Program-made: the position numbers and the translations under genes
In this document: one piece after another, positions 49,727 through 60,922 of the stretch
Position numbering within the stretch: position 1 is the first letter of the stretch
How the letters are laid out: the number at the start of each line of letters is the position of its first letter
NCBI GenBank assembly: GCA_034440635.1
Contig: JAOTON010002243.1
Location: forward strand, 962,501-1,026,500
From: Lepas anatifera
Taxonomy: Eukaryota; Arthropoda; Thecostraca; Lepadidae
Direction: 5' to 3'
Length of the DNA stretch: 64,000 bases
Notes under the pieces: generated by a model
What the model was told of the DNA's origin: nothing
Database searches by the model: none
The model's input: the letters and a program-made list of their open reading frames with translations, nothing else

Positions 49727-50859
49727 TGCAGCTCCTAGTTCCGCAAAGGCACCCAAGGATATCATTCGAAGTAGGAGTGGTCGAACAGTGAGGCCACCTC
49801 CCCTAGGTCTACCTAGCCTGCAAACCACCCCATCACATTGAGAATGCTGCAAGCTGATTCATCTTTCTAAAATTACAGGAATTGGTTGGTCCACCAATGT
49901 CAAGTCTCTTGTAATCTTTTAATTTAATTTTTCACTTTTAATCCAACTTTGGAGTAGATAGTCTCTTGCCGTCTAAGAACTTTGTCATAAAAATTGCTAA
50001 AAGATTTCTTCCTGATTATAAATGTCTCAATGATAGTCAAATCATCTCTGATCAAGTGTTCCAAAATATTTTAGAAAGATGTGATTACCTAAATCTACCC
50101 CATACCGTGAAAGTTGATCACACACATAATCCGTCTCAACTCTTGTCGGTCCTGCATGTCAACACTCGGTCTCTCCCCAAAAACTTTGACAGCTTAGAAC
50201 TTCTCCTTCAGCAACTCTCAATCAAACCAAATATCATACTCATTAGCGAAACATGGTTAGACTCAGTTTCTGCTAAATCATATCAGCTGCCAGGGTACAA
50301 ACTGGAAACATCATCTCCCATTCAAACAAGGGGTAAAAGCTCTGGAATTTATGTCAGTAATGCTCTAACATATACCCGCAAAAATGACATTGAAACCGCC
50401 AGACTTGAATTCCTGACAGTATTTGTCGAAATCAAAATTCCCAATAAAAAACCGTTAGTGATGGGTTCTGATTATAGATCCCCTCTTTCCTGCTCACAGA
50501 TTTCCTTGAATATATTGAGCTAACTCTGAGCATGATTAATATAGAATCAAAAAATTGTATTTTAGGCGGAAACTTTAATGTAGATTTACTAAAACACCAG
50601 TCTTCAGAACAAACATCTCTGTTTCTGAACACCTTTGCATCTTTAGGTTTTTTTCCCATGTATAGCTCTCCCAACTAGGGTTTCACTAAATTCTGCTACC
50701 CTCATAGATAATTTTTTCTGTAATGCACTATCACTAGTGAATGACTCCCATGTAGTTATGGCTGATGTAAGCGATCATCTCCCAATTGCTTTATCTATAA
50801 AGCTGATGATAAATCACACCAGAAAAACAGCCTCACAACACCGACTCTGTTTTGACTTC

Positions 50860-50981
50860 TATTTTTGGGGCTTATCGCGCCCACTGCCGGGTAATGGCGT
50901 GCCACTCTCCTGTTGGAGGGTTTCTGGGCCGCTTGTCCTTGTGGGAGCCGCCGGGCTGCCCGGGTGGCCGGGCGCCCCCCC
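50860..50981 (+). mobile_element. short retroposon-like repeat, copy S2, in LINE ORF2
   Basis: 122-bp insertion with a perfect 13-bp duplication CTGTTTTGACTTC at 50847-50859 and 50982-50994. Shares TTTTTGGGGCTTATCG and CACTGCCGGG blocks with S1 at 25551. Insert plus duplication is 135 bp and has no stop in the ORF2 frame, so the frame stays open with 45 extra codons. Confidence 0.85.
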
Positions 50982-51741
50982 CTGTTTTGACTTCAGGAAA
51001 ATTGAAGATTTAAAGACAGTTTTGGCAGATAAACTAAGAAATATTACAAACATAGAAGACCCTGAGCACGTAACTTATTTCTTGATATCAACTATCTTAT
51101 CAGAGATCGATAAACTAAGTATATTAAAAAATAGTAGAAGAAATATACCCATTCAACCTTGGATATCGTTTGCTCTTTTGCAAAGCATCAACAAAAAAAT
51201 AACCTACACAAAAAGTCTCTTAGAGAACCTACCGAAATTAATAAGCGAGAGTTTATCACCTACCGTAACGGACTAAAAGCCCTGATACGAGCAGCCAAAA
51301 AGACATACTATGACCGTAAATTGAACGAATTTTAATCAAATCCTACCAGGCTCTGGCAAATCCTGCTCACTCTTGTTCACAAAAGCAAAATAAAGCAGGA
51401 TTTCCCAATCATTTTAACTTTAACTCAAACAAAATAACCCAGCATGAAAATATTGCAAACAAATTTAGCTCTTTCTTTGGATCCATTGCTTCCACACTGG
51501 ACAATAAGCTTTCACAGTCCAATACCAATCCCCTTTCATTCCTGGATAACCTTGATGCACCTAGAAATGAATTTTTCCTAAACCAAACAGATGTCCCGAC
51601 CATTACGTCATTAATACAGGGCCAAGATAGCTCATCTGCCACTGCCGACTCTCTTACGCCAAAAATACTCAAAGCCATCTCTCAAACACTAGCCCCGTAC
51701 CTCCAACATGTCTTCAACTTATGTCTTACTACAGGACATTT

Positions 51742-51819
51742 TATAATAATTATTGGGGTTTCACGCACACTGCCGGGTCTGGCGTCGCCAACCTCCCTTG
51801 GGGTTGCCGGCTTGTTCAG
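51742..51819 (+). mobile_element. short retroposon-like repeat, copy S3, in LINE ORF2
   Basis: About 78 bp with ATTGGGGTTTCACGCACACT and CTGGCGTCGCCA, related to S1 and S2. Flanked by AGGACATTT (51733-51741) and AGGAACATTT (51820-51829). It interrupts the TG-x-FP segment before the reverse-transcriptase domain. Confidence 0.7.
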
Positions 51820-52429
51820 AGGAACATTTCCCAAAGCATTTAAGAAATCCCTTGTAGCCCCAATTTATAAGTCAGGAGACGTTTCATCATTTAATAACTA
51901 CCGACCTATAAGCCTTCTTAACATTCTCTCAAAAATATTGGAAAAAATTGTTTGTGCCCAGCTCGTTGAATACACCACGTTCGAAAATATTATTAACGAT
52001 AATCAATTCGGGTTTCGAAAATCACATAGTACTTACATGCCTGTGGCTATATTGCATGATCGCGTTACCAGGGCTTTATCAAAAAAGAAATATGTGCGGC
52101 TATCTACCCCGACTTTTCAAAAGCTTTCGATACTGTGAACCATGAAATCCTTCTAAAAAACTAGACTTCTATGGCGTCAAAAATAATGCTCTTGCTTTTT
52201 TCACCTCATACCTTAATAACCAAACACAGATTGTTAAATTTAATTCCATATTCCCGACTAATCCCCAACAAATGAATCACCGAGTCCGCCAGGGATATGT
52301 TCTTGGCCCCCTCCTATTTCTCATTTATATTAATGACATCTGTCTTAGTTCTCCTCCCCTGTCAGTTTCTTCAGTTTGCAGATTACACTGTCCTCACCTT
52401 TACGGGTAAAACACTCTCTGACCTCCAGC

Positions 52430-52585
52430 CATGGGCGCCGAATGCGGGGGACGGGGGGACGCGTCCCCCTGTTGGCCAACCGGGGGGACGTCCCCCAAAT
52501 TTTGGGTATCGTCATTAATGCTGTCGGTACCGAATATGCCAATTCGCCTCCCCGGTGCCCGCCCGGGTCCGTCCCCAAATTTGCG
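52430..52585 (+). mobile_element. short hAT-like MITE in LINE ORF2
   Basis: 156-bp insertion flanked by a perfect 8-bp duplication CCTCCAGC (52422-52429 and 52586-52593). Begins CATGGGCGCCG and contains a GGGGGACG...CGTCCCCC hairpin and TTAATGCTG, matching 28145-28337 on the minus strand. The 8-bp duplication supports hAT-type mobilisation. The right end looks truncated. Confidence 0.8.
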
Positions 52586-53500
52586 CCTCCAGCATACAAT
52601 CTCCAATAACCTTCCTAAAATAGCTGAATGGCTTACTTGTAACCGACTAACTGTCAATCCAAAAAAGTCTACTTACCAGCCTTTTTCTAACCGACGCGAC
52701 GAACCTGACATAGTAATATCAATCAATAATGACAAGATAAATCGAAGCCATTCAACAAAATACCTAGGAATTGTTATTGATGATAAGTTTAAGTGGGATC
52801 TACACATTAAAAACTTAGAAAATACAGCTTCTCGTAACATAGGGCTGATATCAAGGATTAAGGGCTTTCTGAGACCCAATCACCTCCTCCTTCTTTACAA
52901 CTCATTAGTATTATCACACATTATGTATGGAATTCAAGTCTGGGGTTCTAACTTCCCTACTAGATTAAACCGGTTTATTACTCTTAAAAAAAGGTAGTCC
53001 GAATCATTGACTCAGCTGACCGTTTGGCCCCCTCTAGTCCCTTATTTAAGAAGTATAAAGTTGTTAAACTAGTCGATCTAATCAAAATCACCCAAATGAA
53101 TATTCCCCATGACTTTCCCACAAATTCCTTGCCAACACAATTAGCATCTAAATTCACACTTGCAGGATCGACAAGGGATAGGCTAACGAGACAACCAACC
53201 CACTTTGAGGTTCCGTTCACTGCCTTTCTTTACCGGAAATTTTCAATATTTCTTGCGGCACCAAAAACGTGGAATGAAAATCTTGCACCAAAAATAAGGA
53301 ACATCAATGACATACCCAAAAAGCAAGTATTTCTTCAAACTTGGCTGGTCGCCTACTGCTCAAAAAGTTATTTATTGACCATTATTGATATGACCATTCG
53401 CCCAAAACTTTTAGAGTTAGATACGATTACACCACCTTCTCCTGAATGAACTAGCTTATAGGCTGTTTTTTTCTTCTTTTTTCTAAAGGCAGAAAATTAA

Positions 53501-54389
53501 CAGAGCTCCTAAATGTGAGATAGGTCTCCAGTTCACCAAAGTTACTACAAATTTGCAACAGTCTCCAATTGAATATTGTTATTTTGAGCATATATTGCTG
53601 TCCCCGGAATTGTAGTGTCGTCCCTATACTGCAGTTAGATTAAGTGCACCGGGGGTGACTAGCTGCAACTGAATCTCTGGCCCTAATAAATTAAAGGTTA
53701 ATGAAAGTCGTAGACGGGCTTCGGCCTCCCGTCTTTTATCACCAGCACCACCGTTTTTCAAACCATGCCAACAGTCATACGCTGTGATACCCCTCTCAAA
53801 CCCGGGCGACACAACCCTAATCCCCCTTTCACTCCTTAACATTGGTGTCCGTCCACCAGATCCGCTGCCCGCTGCCACTGTCTTTAGAGGAGACACAAGA
53901 GGACCGGTTCAGGCGCGCCGCTCTTGTACCATCCTGGTGCTGAGTGTCATCACGGTGTCTGGCGGCGTCCGGCACCTTCATCTGGCACCGGCCGTGGGGG
54001 CGTGAGGGACCGATTCAAGTGACTGCTGCCGCTGGTCGCCTACTGCTTTAGTACCGGCCCCGGCGCAACGTGTGGTTACGACTGGGATGCGACCCGAGGG
54101 GAGACACGAACACCTGGAGCTGCTGTTCAGCTGTCCAACTCTGTTCTGTCCAACCTCTTCTGTCCAACCTCTGTTGAAGTCAACTGATATCATCCTGGAT
54201 ATGCCTACTCGTCGTCGACTGCAGGAGAGGATCCTGCTGGAGTTGCGATGGGGTGATAGTCGTAGCCTCGTAGCCTCTCTTCTTCACCTGCCGGCTGCCG
54301 GTGGTCCCTGGGGCCCGGTGTAGTCCGCTAGTGCCGCGAGCGTCGTCCCGACATTACACATCTGCGCGGGCTGATGTTTCTCCTGTGAT
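53501..54389. other. unassigned stretch after the LINE
   Basis: Possible LINE 3' UTR up to an AATAAA near 53686, then GC-richer sequence. No coding signal recognised. Confidence 0.35.
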
Positions 54390-55430
54390 GGAGGCTCGGG
54401 CGTAAAACGTTTTTGGCCGGGGCAGGCTTCTATCTGTCGGCGCGGGATCGTCGTGCACCGCTGGCTGGCGGCGCCTTCTGGCCGGGCGACTCCTGCGGTG
54501 TCTGCCTCTGGATGCCTGCTCATGAGGTGCCTGTCTCTGCGCGGTGTCCGGAGAAGAAGGGGATCATAGAGTCCGACTTTTCAAGTTTGGCGGTGTATCG
54601 TCGTCTCTGCCGCCGCCGATCTCAGCGATCGCCTCTAGAGGTGGCCCTCTTGGCCCCGACGTTGTGCGCTGGCGGCGCGGGCAGCGCCCCCGGGGTCGCC
54701 GATCTGCGGAGGATAAGGTTTCTTCTGCGGTGGGGGTGCGGCGTCACAAACCTCCTCGGATACGGCGGTCTTCGTCTGTCGACGCGGGACTGGTTCTGCG
54801 CCTCCGGCTGGGCATCGGGGTGGCGGCGCCTCCTGGACGGGCGGCTCCGCGGGTTCCGGAGAAGGGAGATCAAGGAGTCCGCCCCTCGAGTCTGACGGTA
54901 TGTCTCCTGGGCGGCGGGGCCGGTGGTGAGGATTCTTCGGAAGGCCCCGCCGCCGCGGGACTTCCCAGAGCGGAGTCGGGGAAGTTCTTAGGCTGCCGAG
55001 CCGTTGAGTTGTCCTGCGGCCGATCAGCCGGGTCCCATCCCCGGCGGGGGTCGGCTGCGAGTCGAGGGGCCCGGCTTCAGAGTCCGGTTGTTGCTGCCCG
55101 GTTGGACAAAGCGTTGTGCGTTTCACCGGGGCGGTGTGGTGGATTCGCCGGGTCTACGTTGCTGATGCTGGGCGGTGTCTGCGCGGTGTGAGACCGCCTC
55201 CGTATTTTATTGGTGTCGCTCACGCATTAGCTGTGTGTTGCTTGTACCGATCTTGTACCGCTCATTATCATTCTGATATATTTGTCCACTCACCCGGCCG
55301 GTGGGCGTCTGCTGGGCTTCGAGCCCGTGCCCGTCTGGGCGTAATTTAGAGCGCTCGCGCCGTCGGCGGTCACGGCTTCGGGGCCCAGCGCCTCCGTGTG
55401 TAGTTTATCTTTGCCCACCACGGCCAGGGC
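54390..55430 (+). other. GC/CpG-rich island with imperfect internal duplication
   Basis: Very GC-rich. A block with CTGTCGGCGCGGGATCGTC (54434) and TCCGGAGAAGAAGGGGATCA (54547) is echoed by CTGTCGACGCGGGACTGGTT (54776) and TCCGGAGAAGGGAGATCAAG (54855). The plus strand is open from 54544 to 55191 (215 codons, rich in Arg, Gly, Ser), and overlapping frames are also open, as expected from composition. It could be the 5' region of an unrecognised retroelement or a CpG island. I do not call a gene. Confidence 0.35.
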
Positions 55431-55488
55431 TTGTTTTCTTTTTTTTAATCACTGTATGGATCATGTATCGCCCCGTAGTGTGAATATA

Positions 55489-57467
55489 GGGGAAAGTGGG
55501 GGTCATGGACACCGCGGGTAAGACGGACACCCCTGTTTGGGACGAACTGACAGCGTCACGACCGGGAAAAGCGTGTAATACGCTTCCTTTTAGGCGCGTC
55601 GGTCGCATAGCAACGTTGGGTCCGGTGAGCTCTCTGGGCATAATAAAATTTTCATAATAGTAAAAACTGCAACTCATGTGTTTTTTCACAATGGAATTCG
55701 TAAGATCATTGCACAGATGTTTCTATAGTTACTTTATTGGTACTACGTAATATAGTTCTTCGAGATGTTACATTTTGTTCACCGCAGTCGCTGACTGTGT
55801 AATCGCAATCGTGTCCGATTCATATCCAAGTTTGTTTAGGAAGAGCAAAGTGGGGTAAGACGGACATCACGTGTGGGGCAATATGGGCATGGTGTCCATG
55901 TTATCCCGCACGAGAGCATATTTGATTTCATATAATATAAGCTTAAATAAGTAAAGGCTGATGGCTGGGGCCGGGGACACATGGCCCGAAATGCTGGAGA
56001 ACATATAATTAAATTTGGGGGTCATCCAGGGCAGGTGTACCTGTCGACCATCATTGCCCCCTGAAATGGTCATGGTGCCCCCTGAGAAATTGATGGGCCC
56101 CTAAAGTGTCACTTCCAACCCCCCCTCAGGAGCGTGATGACGTTCTTCACTTTGGCAGTGTATGTACATGCAAAGTAACATCGCGACTTATGAATTATTT
56201 GGTTGCCGCCACCGAATGGAGCAGGGAAGCACAAGGAAAACTCTAAATGGTCTTTTGTATTACAACAATTTTTTCTGAACCTCCTCCCGGTGAGGTGCCC
56301 TGAGACGGCAAAACATATTTATTGCAATCCCAAACTGCGCTGACACTTCATCCTCCCTACCCGTCCCGGCTGTGCTGGGCCGGTCGGTCACCAGGCATCG
56401 CAGCTTACAGCCGTCGGGCACGCCCGCTGGTGCCTTGCATCGTGGGCAGTGGGCTTGTTACATTGGAGTGAGTCTAGCTACTGGGCTTATATCTCCGTTT
56501 GTCAGAGAGCGTACTTTCTACGTGACCTGATGGGACCCCACGTAACGAGCACAGCCGGAGACCGAACGCTCTTAACCTCTGCGAGGGAATTTCGCACTTA
56601 GGATTTTTGGGGCGGGGAGGGGGTTGGGGCGGCTGACGAGAGGGGGCAGCAGGGCGGTAGAGGGAGCGGTATTTTGTCTCAGGGGACGCACTTGTTCGCC
56701 CAAATCGCGGCCAATTTTTGCATCCTGGAGGGGGTGAGAGCGGTGAATTGTTTGCTCCACAGACCTAGTGTAATTTTTAGGGGCTGCTTGTTGGGTGCAG
56801 GGGAGCAAAGTCGGTGTAGGGGGCGGCATGTTGGGTAGGGGGCGGCAGTCAGTGTAACACTGCCTCTAAAAGTCAAGTGAAGGCTCATCATTCTCGATGG
56901 GCGCCTTCGGCGCTCCACATGGATGGAAGCGGCACCTTGGAGCCAAAGCGTTTGGGGGACCGGGCTCGCTGCCTCCCCTGGGTGCGCGCCCGCCCCCGAT
57001 CCGGATGGCGCCCCCGCAAGATACCCGCCCCCTGATCGGCGATCCTGGATCAACCTATGCACATTTCCACGACAGCCCTTGATACTTTTATCCACCGTCA
57101 TTAAAAATTAAGAAAAGGCATGACCACTTTGACCCTTTGACGGAAAAACTAAGAAAATACCCCTTCCCCGTGGCGGACGACAGTCGCCTAGTAGGTGGAT
57201 GCAGATGGAAATATTCAAGGCCTGGTTCGATCACTTTGTTCATCTTGTCCATCTTTCCCCATGGGGTGACCATGTTACCCCATTAAATGGGCGAAATGGA
57301 CTTTGCTACTTTTTCTAAGCTTTGCGCAAATTTTGATACGATAATTACGCACTGGCTGCTTGCACAGTGGTAGATAAATGTCTGAAGTATCTCTACAGCC
57401 AAAATAGGAACGAAACAAGCTCATTAAGTCATCGAAACTCACCTCGTTACGGTGTCCCCCACTTCCC
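55489..57467. mobile_element. TA-flanked inverted-repeat element
   Basis: The left end GGGGAAAGTGGGGGTCATGG mirrors the right end, which in reverse complement reads GGGAAGTGGGGGACACCG. TA lies on both sides (55487-55488, 57468-57469). Subterminal copies of GGTAAGACGGACA occur on the left (about 55518 and 55855), with related CATCTTGTCCATC near 57241. 1,979 bp, no transposase seen. TA targets suggest the IS630/Tc1/mariner group, which is inference. Confidence 0.6.
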
Positions 57468-59136
57468 TACGTGTATGGTATCAATTGGCTGATGCTCATC
57501 GTGACGTCAGCATATGTCGTCACACCAGCAACTCACAACAATGGCCACCCGGCGAGGGGTAGATGAGGGGTAGGTGTCAGGTAGGTTTTATCTTTTTTCT
57601 ACGGAAATATTGAGTTCCAAGACAAATGATATATGGAGTACCGGGTTTTCCGACTTGCATTACAACTTGGCTATCACAGTTAAAATCACGTTATGAAGGT
57701 GCCACATTCCCTTTAATCGAACAATATAAGCGAAGATTCACGAGCAGTGCACGTGAGATCGTTTTACAAGTGCAACCCAACACGCTTCAATATACAGTCG
57801 ATCACCTCAAATCAAGAAGTGTATCGCTGCACCTCTGCAGTGTGGCGCGTTGCACGGCTAGAATCCCATGTGCCGTCTGTGCTACTGCACGTGCATCACT
57901 TCCCTTCACGGTTTGTATCTCTCCAGTTCCGTGCGAGACGCGACGCGAGGCCGTGAGTGGTACTGCGATTGTGGGAAGTGGCGCTTTTCAAACAGTTAAT
58001 GATTGGGGTTAATACACCAATTGTTTCTAGTGCCATCCAGAGTTGCAAACTCGCACCCTGTCGCAGGGATTGCGGGGGCCAGGTCATTGATTTGTTTAAT
58101 AGAGCTGCAGTGACTTCAGCCATGGTGTCACTCTGAGCAAGAGCGACCCGAGAAACACTCAGTTTTGTTAATTTGTTACATGCTAAGTGACCACGAGGAC
58201 ATTGATGAGGATTCTGCCAAACCAGGAGGAGAAAATAAGGTAAGGTAACCTGAACTCACAGTACTTCACCACCGCCAACACCATGGTGCTGCTGCTTTTT
58301 TAAGAATTGTTAAAATTCGTATTACCAAATGCTAAATCACGAAATATAGGCTCTAAGAGGGGCAAAGCCTATACCTTGCATACCAAATTCATTCAGAGCT
58401 CCCAAAAAGCAGTTCGCTAGAATATGACATGGATACATAAGAATGGATATACAAAATACATGTTGAAATGTTGGGCTATGAACACACAACTCACTTTTTC
58501 CTTAGACGTTACTTTTATGCTTAGACAAGGAGTCATAATTTTCCTGTGCCATTCCATGAAATGACTGGATTTGTTATGTATCGGACATGGTTAAATTGAA
58601 TGTAGCGATTACGCAGAAGGGGAAAACACCTGGGAGACCACACTAGACAACACCAACCAACTAACACATCACGGGAACTCCTTTCAAAATAGAAATAGGC
58701 AATTTGCAAGGATGAAGCTGAATGCAAAATTACGAAGTCGCTCGAAATCCACAACAACAAAAAACGTCATCAACAAACAGTCAACGTTGTGGCACCTAAT
58801 CCCGGCAGTGTCCTACTCGCCATTTCAATCCCTTCTATTGTAGATCCGAATTCATGTGCCGCTTTATATATGCTGAATGATCTTATGCTGTGTACTTACA
58901 TGTTTTGTGTGTAAAGGCTGGTTTCCATGTTGTCTGCATGAGTGCAAAACCGTATAAAATTTATAATCGGAATCTTAAAGTATTGCCCAATATTTTCATA
59001 TTCCTCTCTAGCTTCACAAATATTTTTTTAGAAATATTGCAAATCTATTTGACATGTTTTATAATGACATATGAGCTTAAGTCGGCAATTGTTTCAGTTC
59101 TGCATTCCATGAAGTTTCGGTAGATGTCTCCATACC
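57468..59136. other. unassigned stretch
   Basis: Contains the inverse AGGG-type terminus AAGGTGCCACATTCCCTTTAA ending at 57716. Nothing else recognised. Confidence 0.35.
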
Positions 59137-59322
59137 GCTCCCGTAGCTCAGCTGATAGAGCGTGGGCTCTGGTCGCCTCCCCAGAACCCACGGATTGGCC
59201 GGGTCTGAAAAATGTCTGGGATTGGTTTCCCTGACACGCTACGGCTCTTGAATAATTTACCCGAGATACAGCGGCTGGCAAATGAGCTGGGTGGTACTAT
59301 ACCTACTTTTGCGGGACGTTAA
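59137..59322 (+). mobile_element. tRNA-derived SINE copy
   Basis: Head CCCGTAGCTCAGCTGATAGA is an A-box-like tRNA start. GGGATTGGTTTCCC and the tail GGGACGTTAAATGC match the minus-strand copy at 981-1187. No anticodon stem, so not a tRNA gene. Confidence 0.7.
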
Positions 59323-60395
59323 ATGCTCTTTCAAATTTATACACTCACACCTTCACGTCGAGTCTTCTATTGTCGCAGACAAAATGCTGGTCTGCAGGCT
59401 TACATCTGGACATATTATCTGCGATCGATATTTGGAATCCTGATCAGACACAAAGTGCCAAATTAGTGGCCAGTAGACACCAAGTCGACTCTTGAATTCG
59501 TGTACGGAAGAAACTCACACTGCTCGGGTAATTGAGCTTGTCTTTGACTATACCAATGCATACATTTTGTTGTACATTGGTGTGGGGATTCGTGTTTGAC
59601 TGGCTGACCGTGTGTGCGTGCTGTGGTCCTGTCTCATTTACCTTAATACGGTACTCTTTGGGTTGCATGGGGAACGGGTGGTTGGTGATCAGTGGCGCGG
59701 AACGCCTGATTTGGGGGCACCTGGGTTTTCACCCATTTTTGAACGCCATGGGTTAGTGTAATCTTGATTTAAGGGGGCACCGGGGCACGGTGCCCCCAGT
59801 TCCACCGCCAGTGGACACAATCACTTTGTCTTCTGTGCGTACTTATATCGTCATAACTGAATTTGGGCTCATCTGAAAGTAGTCATCCTCATCGTGCAAC
59901 ACGCTCCTATTCCGTTCGCTGGCTTGTGCAGATTACCTCATTTCCAGGTTCGGCGCAGGCTGCATTTCAGAGATTTTGAAACATATGTAGATGAAATTTA
60001 AGGCGCTGTGAATCTGGCCCAATCCAAATGCAGAACTACACTGGGTATATCTAAGATCTCACTCCACGTGCGCACGTGTTCACCCCTCTTTGGTATCTCT
60101 GAAGCTATTGACTCCGTATACCGAAATTTTGCGTGAGTATTTGTACTAGCAGAGCAAAGACACTGCATCAATCGCGCCAGGACCGCACCGTATGTACATG
60201 TTGACTCTCGTTAACGATAAACATCGAGCTCTGACTAGGCTGTACCAAACCACCCATAATTTTCTTAGTTACAGGTTATCACAGCCAAATTAATTTCTGA
60301 CAGACAATGTATCAGAGAAGAGAGCCATACGAATTAAAAGGAGATTAAGTTGGACATATCATTGTCTTATTTCATTTTCACTTGGTGAAATTTGG
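59323..60395. other. unassigned stretch
   Basis: No supportable feature. A GGGGGCACCGG...GGTGCCCCC hairpin lies near 59774-59803. Confidence 0.35.
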
Positions 60396-60695
60396 ACAAT
60401 CCTTGTGACGTCATCATAAAAACGTATCTCATCTAACTCCTGTCCAATAGAAATCCATGTGACGTTATAAGAACGTATCTTGCCTAACTCCTGTCCAATA
60501 GAAATCCGTGTGACGTCATCATAAGAACGTATTTCATTTAACTCCCTCTCTCCAATGAAATCCGTGGTGTGACGTCATCATTAAAGGTATCTTACCTAAC
60601 TCCTGTCGAATAGAACTCCGTGTGACGTCATCATAAGAACACATCTCATCTAACTTCTTTCCAATAGAAAGCCGTGTGACGTCATCATAAGAACC
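60396..60695 (+). repeat. about 54-bp tandem array with CRE and CCAAT motifs
   Basis: Units read TGACGTCATCATAAGAACG, then TATCT-A-CTAACTCCTGTC, then CCAATAGAAATCCGTG. Perfect TGACGTCA octamers are at 60406, 60511, 60570, 60623 and 60677; the unit at 60460 lost a few bases. TGACGTCA is the CREB/ATF site and CCAAT the NF-Y-type motif. Whether they act here is unknown. Confidence 0.85.
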
Positions 60696-60845
60696 CCGGT
60701 CTGCGACCTGGGCTAACGCCCCACCGGCGCAGGAGAGCCGCATGGCAATGTGCTGAAAGCAAACCATATTTCCTTCGCAATGTATCTCTTTATAAGCCTG
60801 TAGGTTAGTGTTATCATTCTTTTCTTTGAAATAACTAATACAGAT

Positions 60846-60922
60846 CGCGCAGTCACTCCCGGATTCGAACCCGGCATCCCTAATCAACATACAGCGGATC
60901 TAACCACTATACCAGCGCGCCA
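60846..60922 (-). other. tRNA-like sequence (SINE head or pseudo-tRNA)
   Basis: The minus strand has an A-box-like TGGTATAGTGGTTAGATC and a B-box GGTTCGAATCC about 25 bases apart, like a tRNA-Asp/Gly layout. The acceptor and anticodon stems do not pair and the T stem has a mismatch. Not called a functional tRNA. Confidence 0.4.

Larger units (their letters stand above)
49966..53449 (+). pseudogene. LINE ORF2: AP endonuclease and reverse transcriptase, broken
   Basis: Endonuclease motifs appear in order: LHVNTRSLPKNF, LISETWLDS, GKSSGIYVS, GSDYRSP, LGGNFNVDLL (usual GDFN) and VSDHLPIALS at about 50770-50800. After a linker with PWISFALLQSINKK come reverse-transcriptase blocks KKSLVAPIYKSGD and NYRPISLLNILSKILE (51830-51950) and QFGFRKSHST (about 52004-52033). 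The catalytic box reads FADYT instead of FADDT at about 52373-52390, so the second Asp is lost by one substitution. Thumb-like segments KSTYQPFSNRR and KYLGIVIDDKFKWDLHI follow, then an ORF2 C-terminal region to 53449. Frameshifts near 50500, 51270 and 52130 and nested insertions at 50860, 51742 and 52430 show it is dead. Confidence 0.8.
48354..53500 (+). mobile_element. CR1/Jockey-like non-LTR retrotransposon relic
   Basis: ORF1 and ORF2 in the usual order on the plus strand, with stops, frameshifts and three nested insertions. The 5' boundary is uncertain because the 5' UTR may extend upstream of 48354. The 3' boundary is unclear; an AATAAA lies near 53686. No target duplication was identified. 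The clade call rests on motif style only. Confidence 0.75.

Noticed and set aside
54544..55191. 215-codon protein-coding gene
   Set aside because: Overlapping frames on both strands are equally open in this CpG-rich block; no recognisable domain.
60846..60922. Functional tRNA gene
   Set aside because: A-box and B-box are present but the acceptor and anticodon stems do not pair and the T stem has a mismatch.
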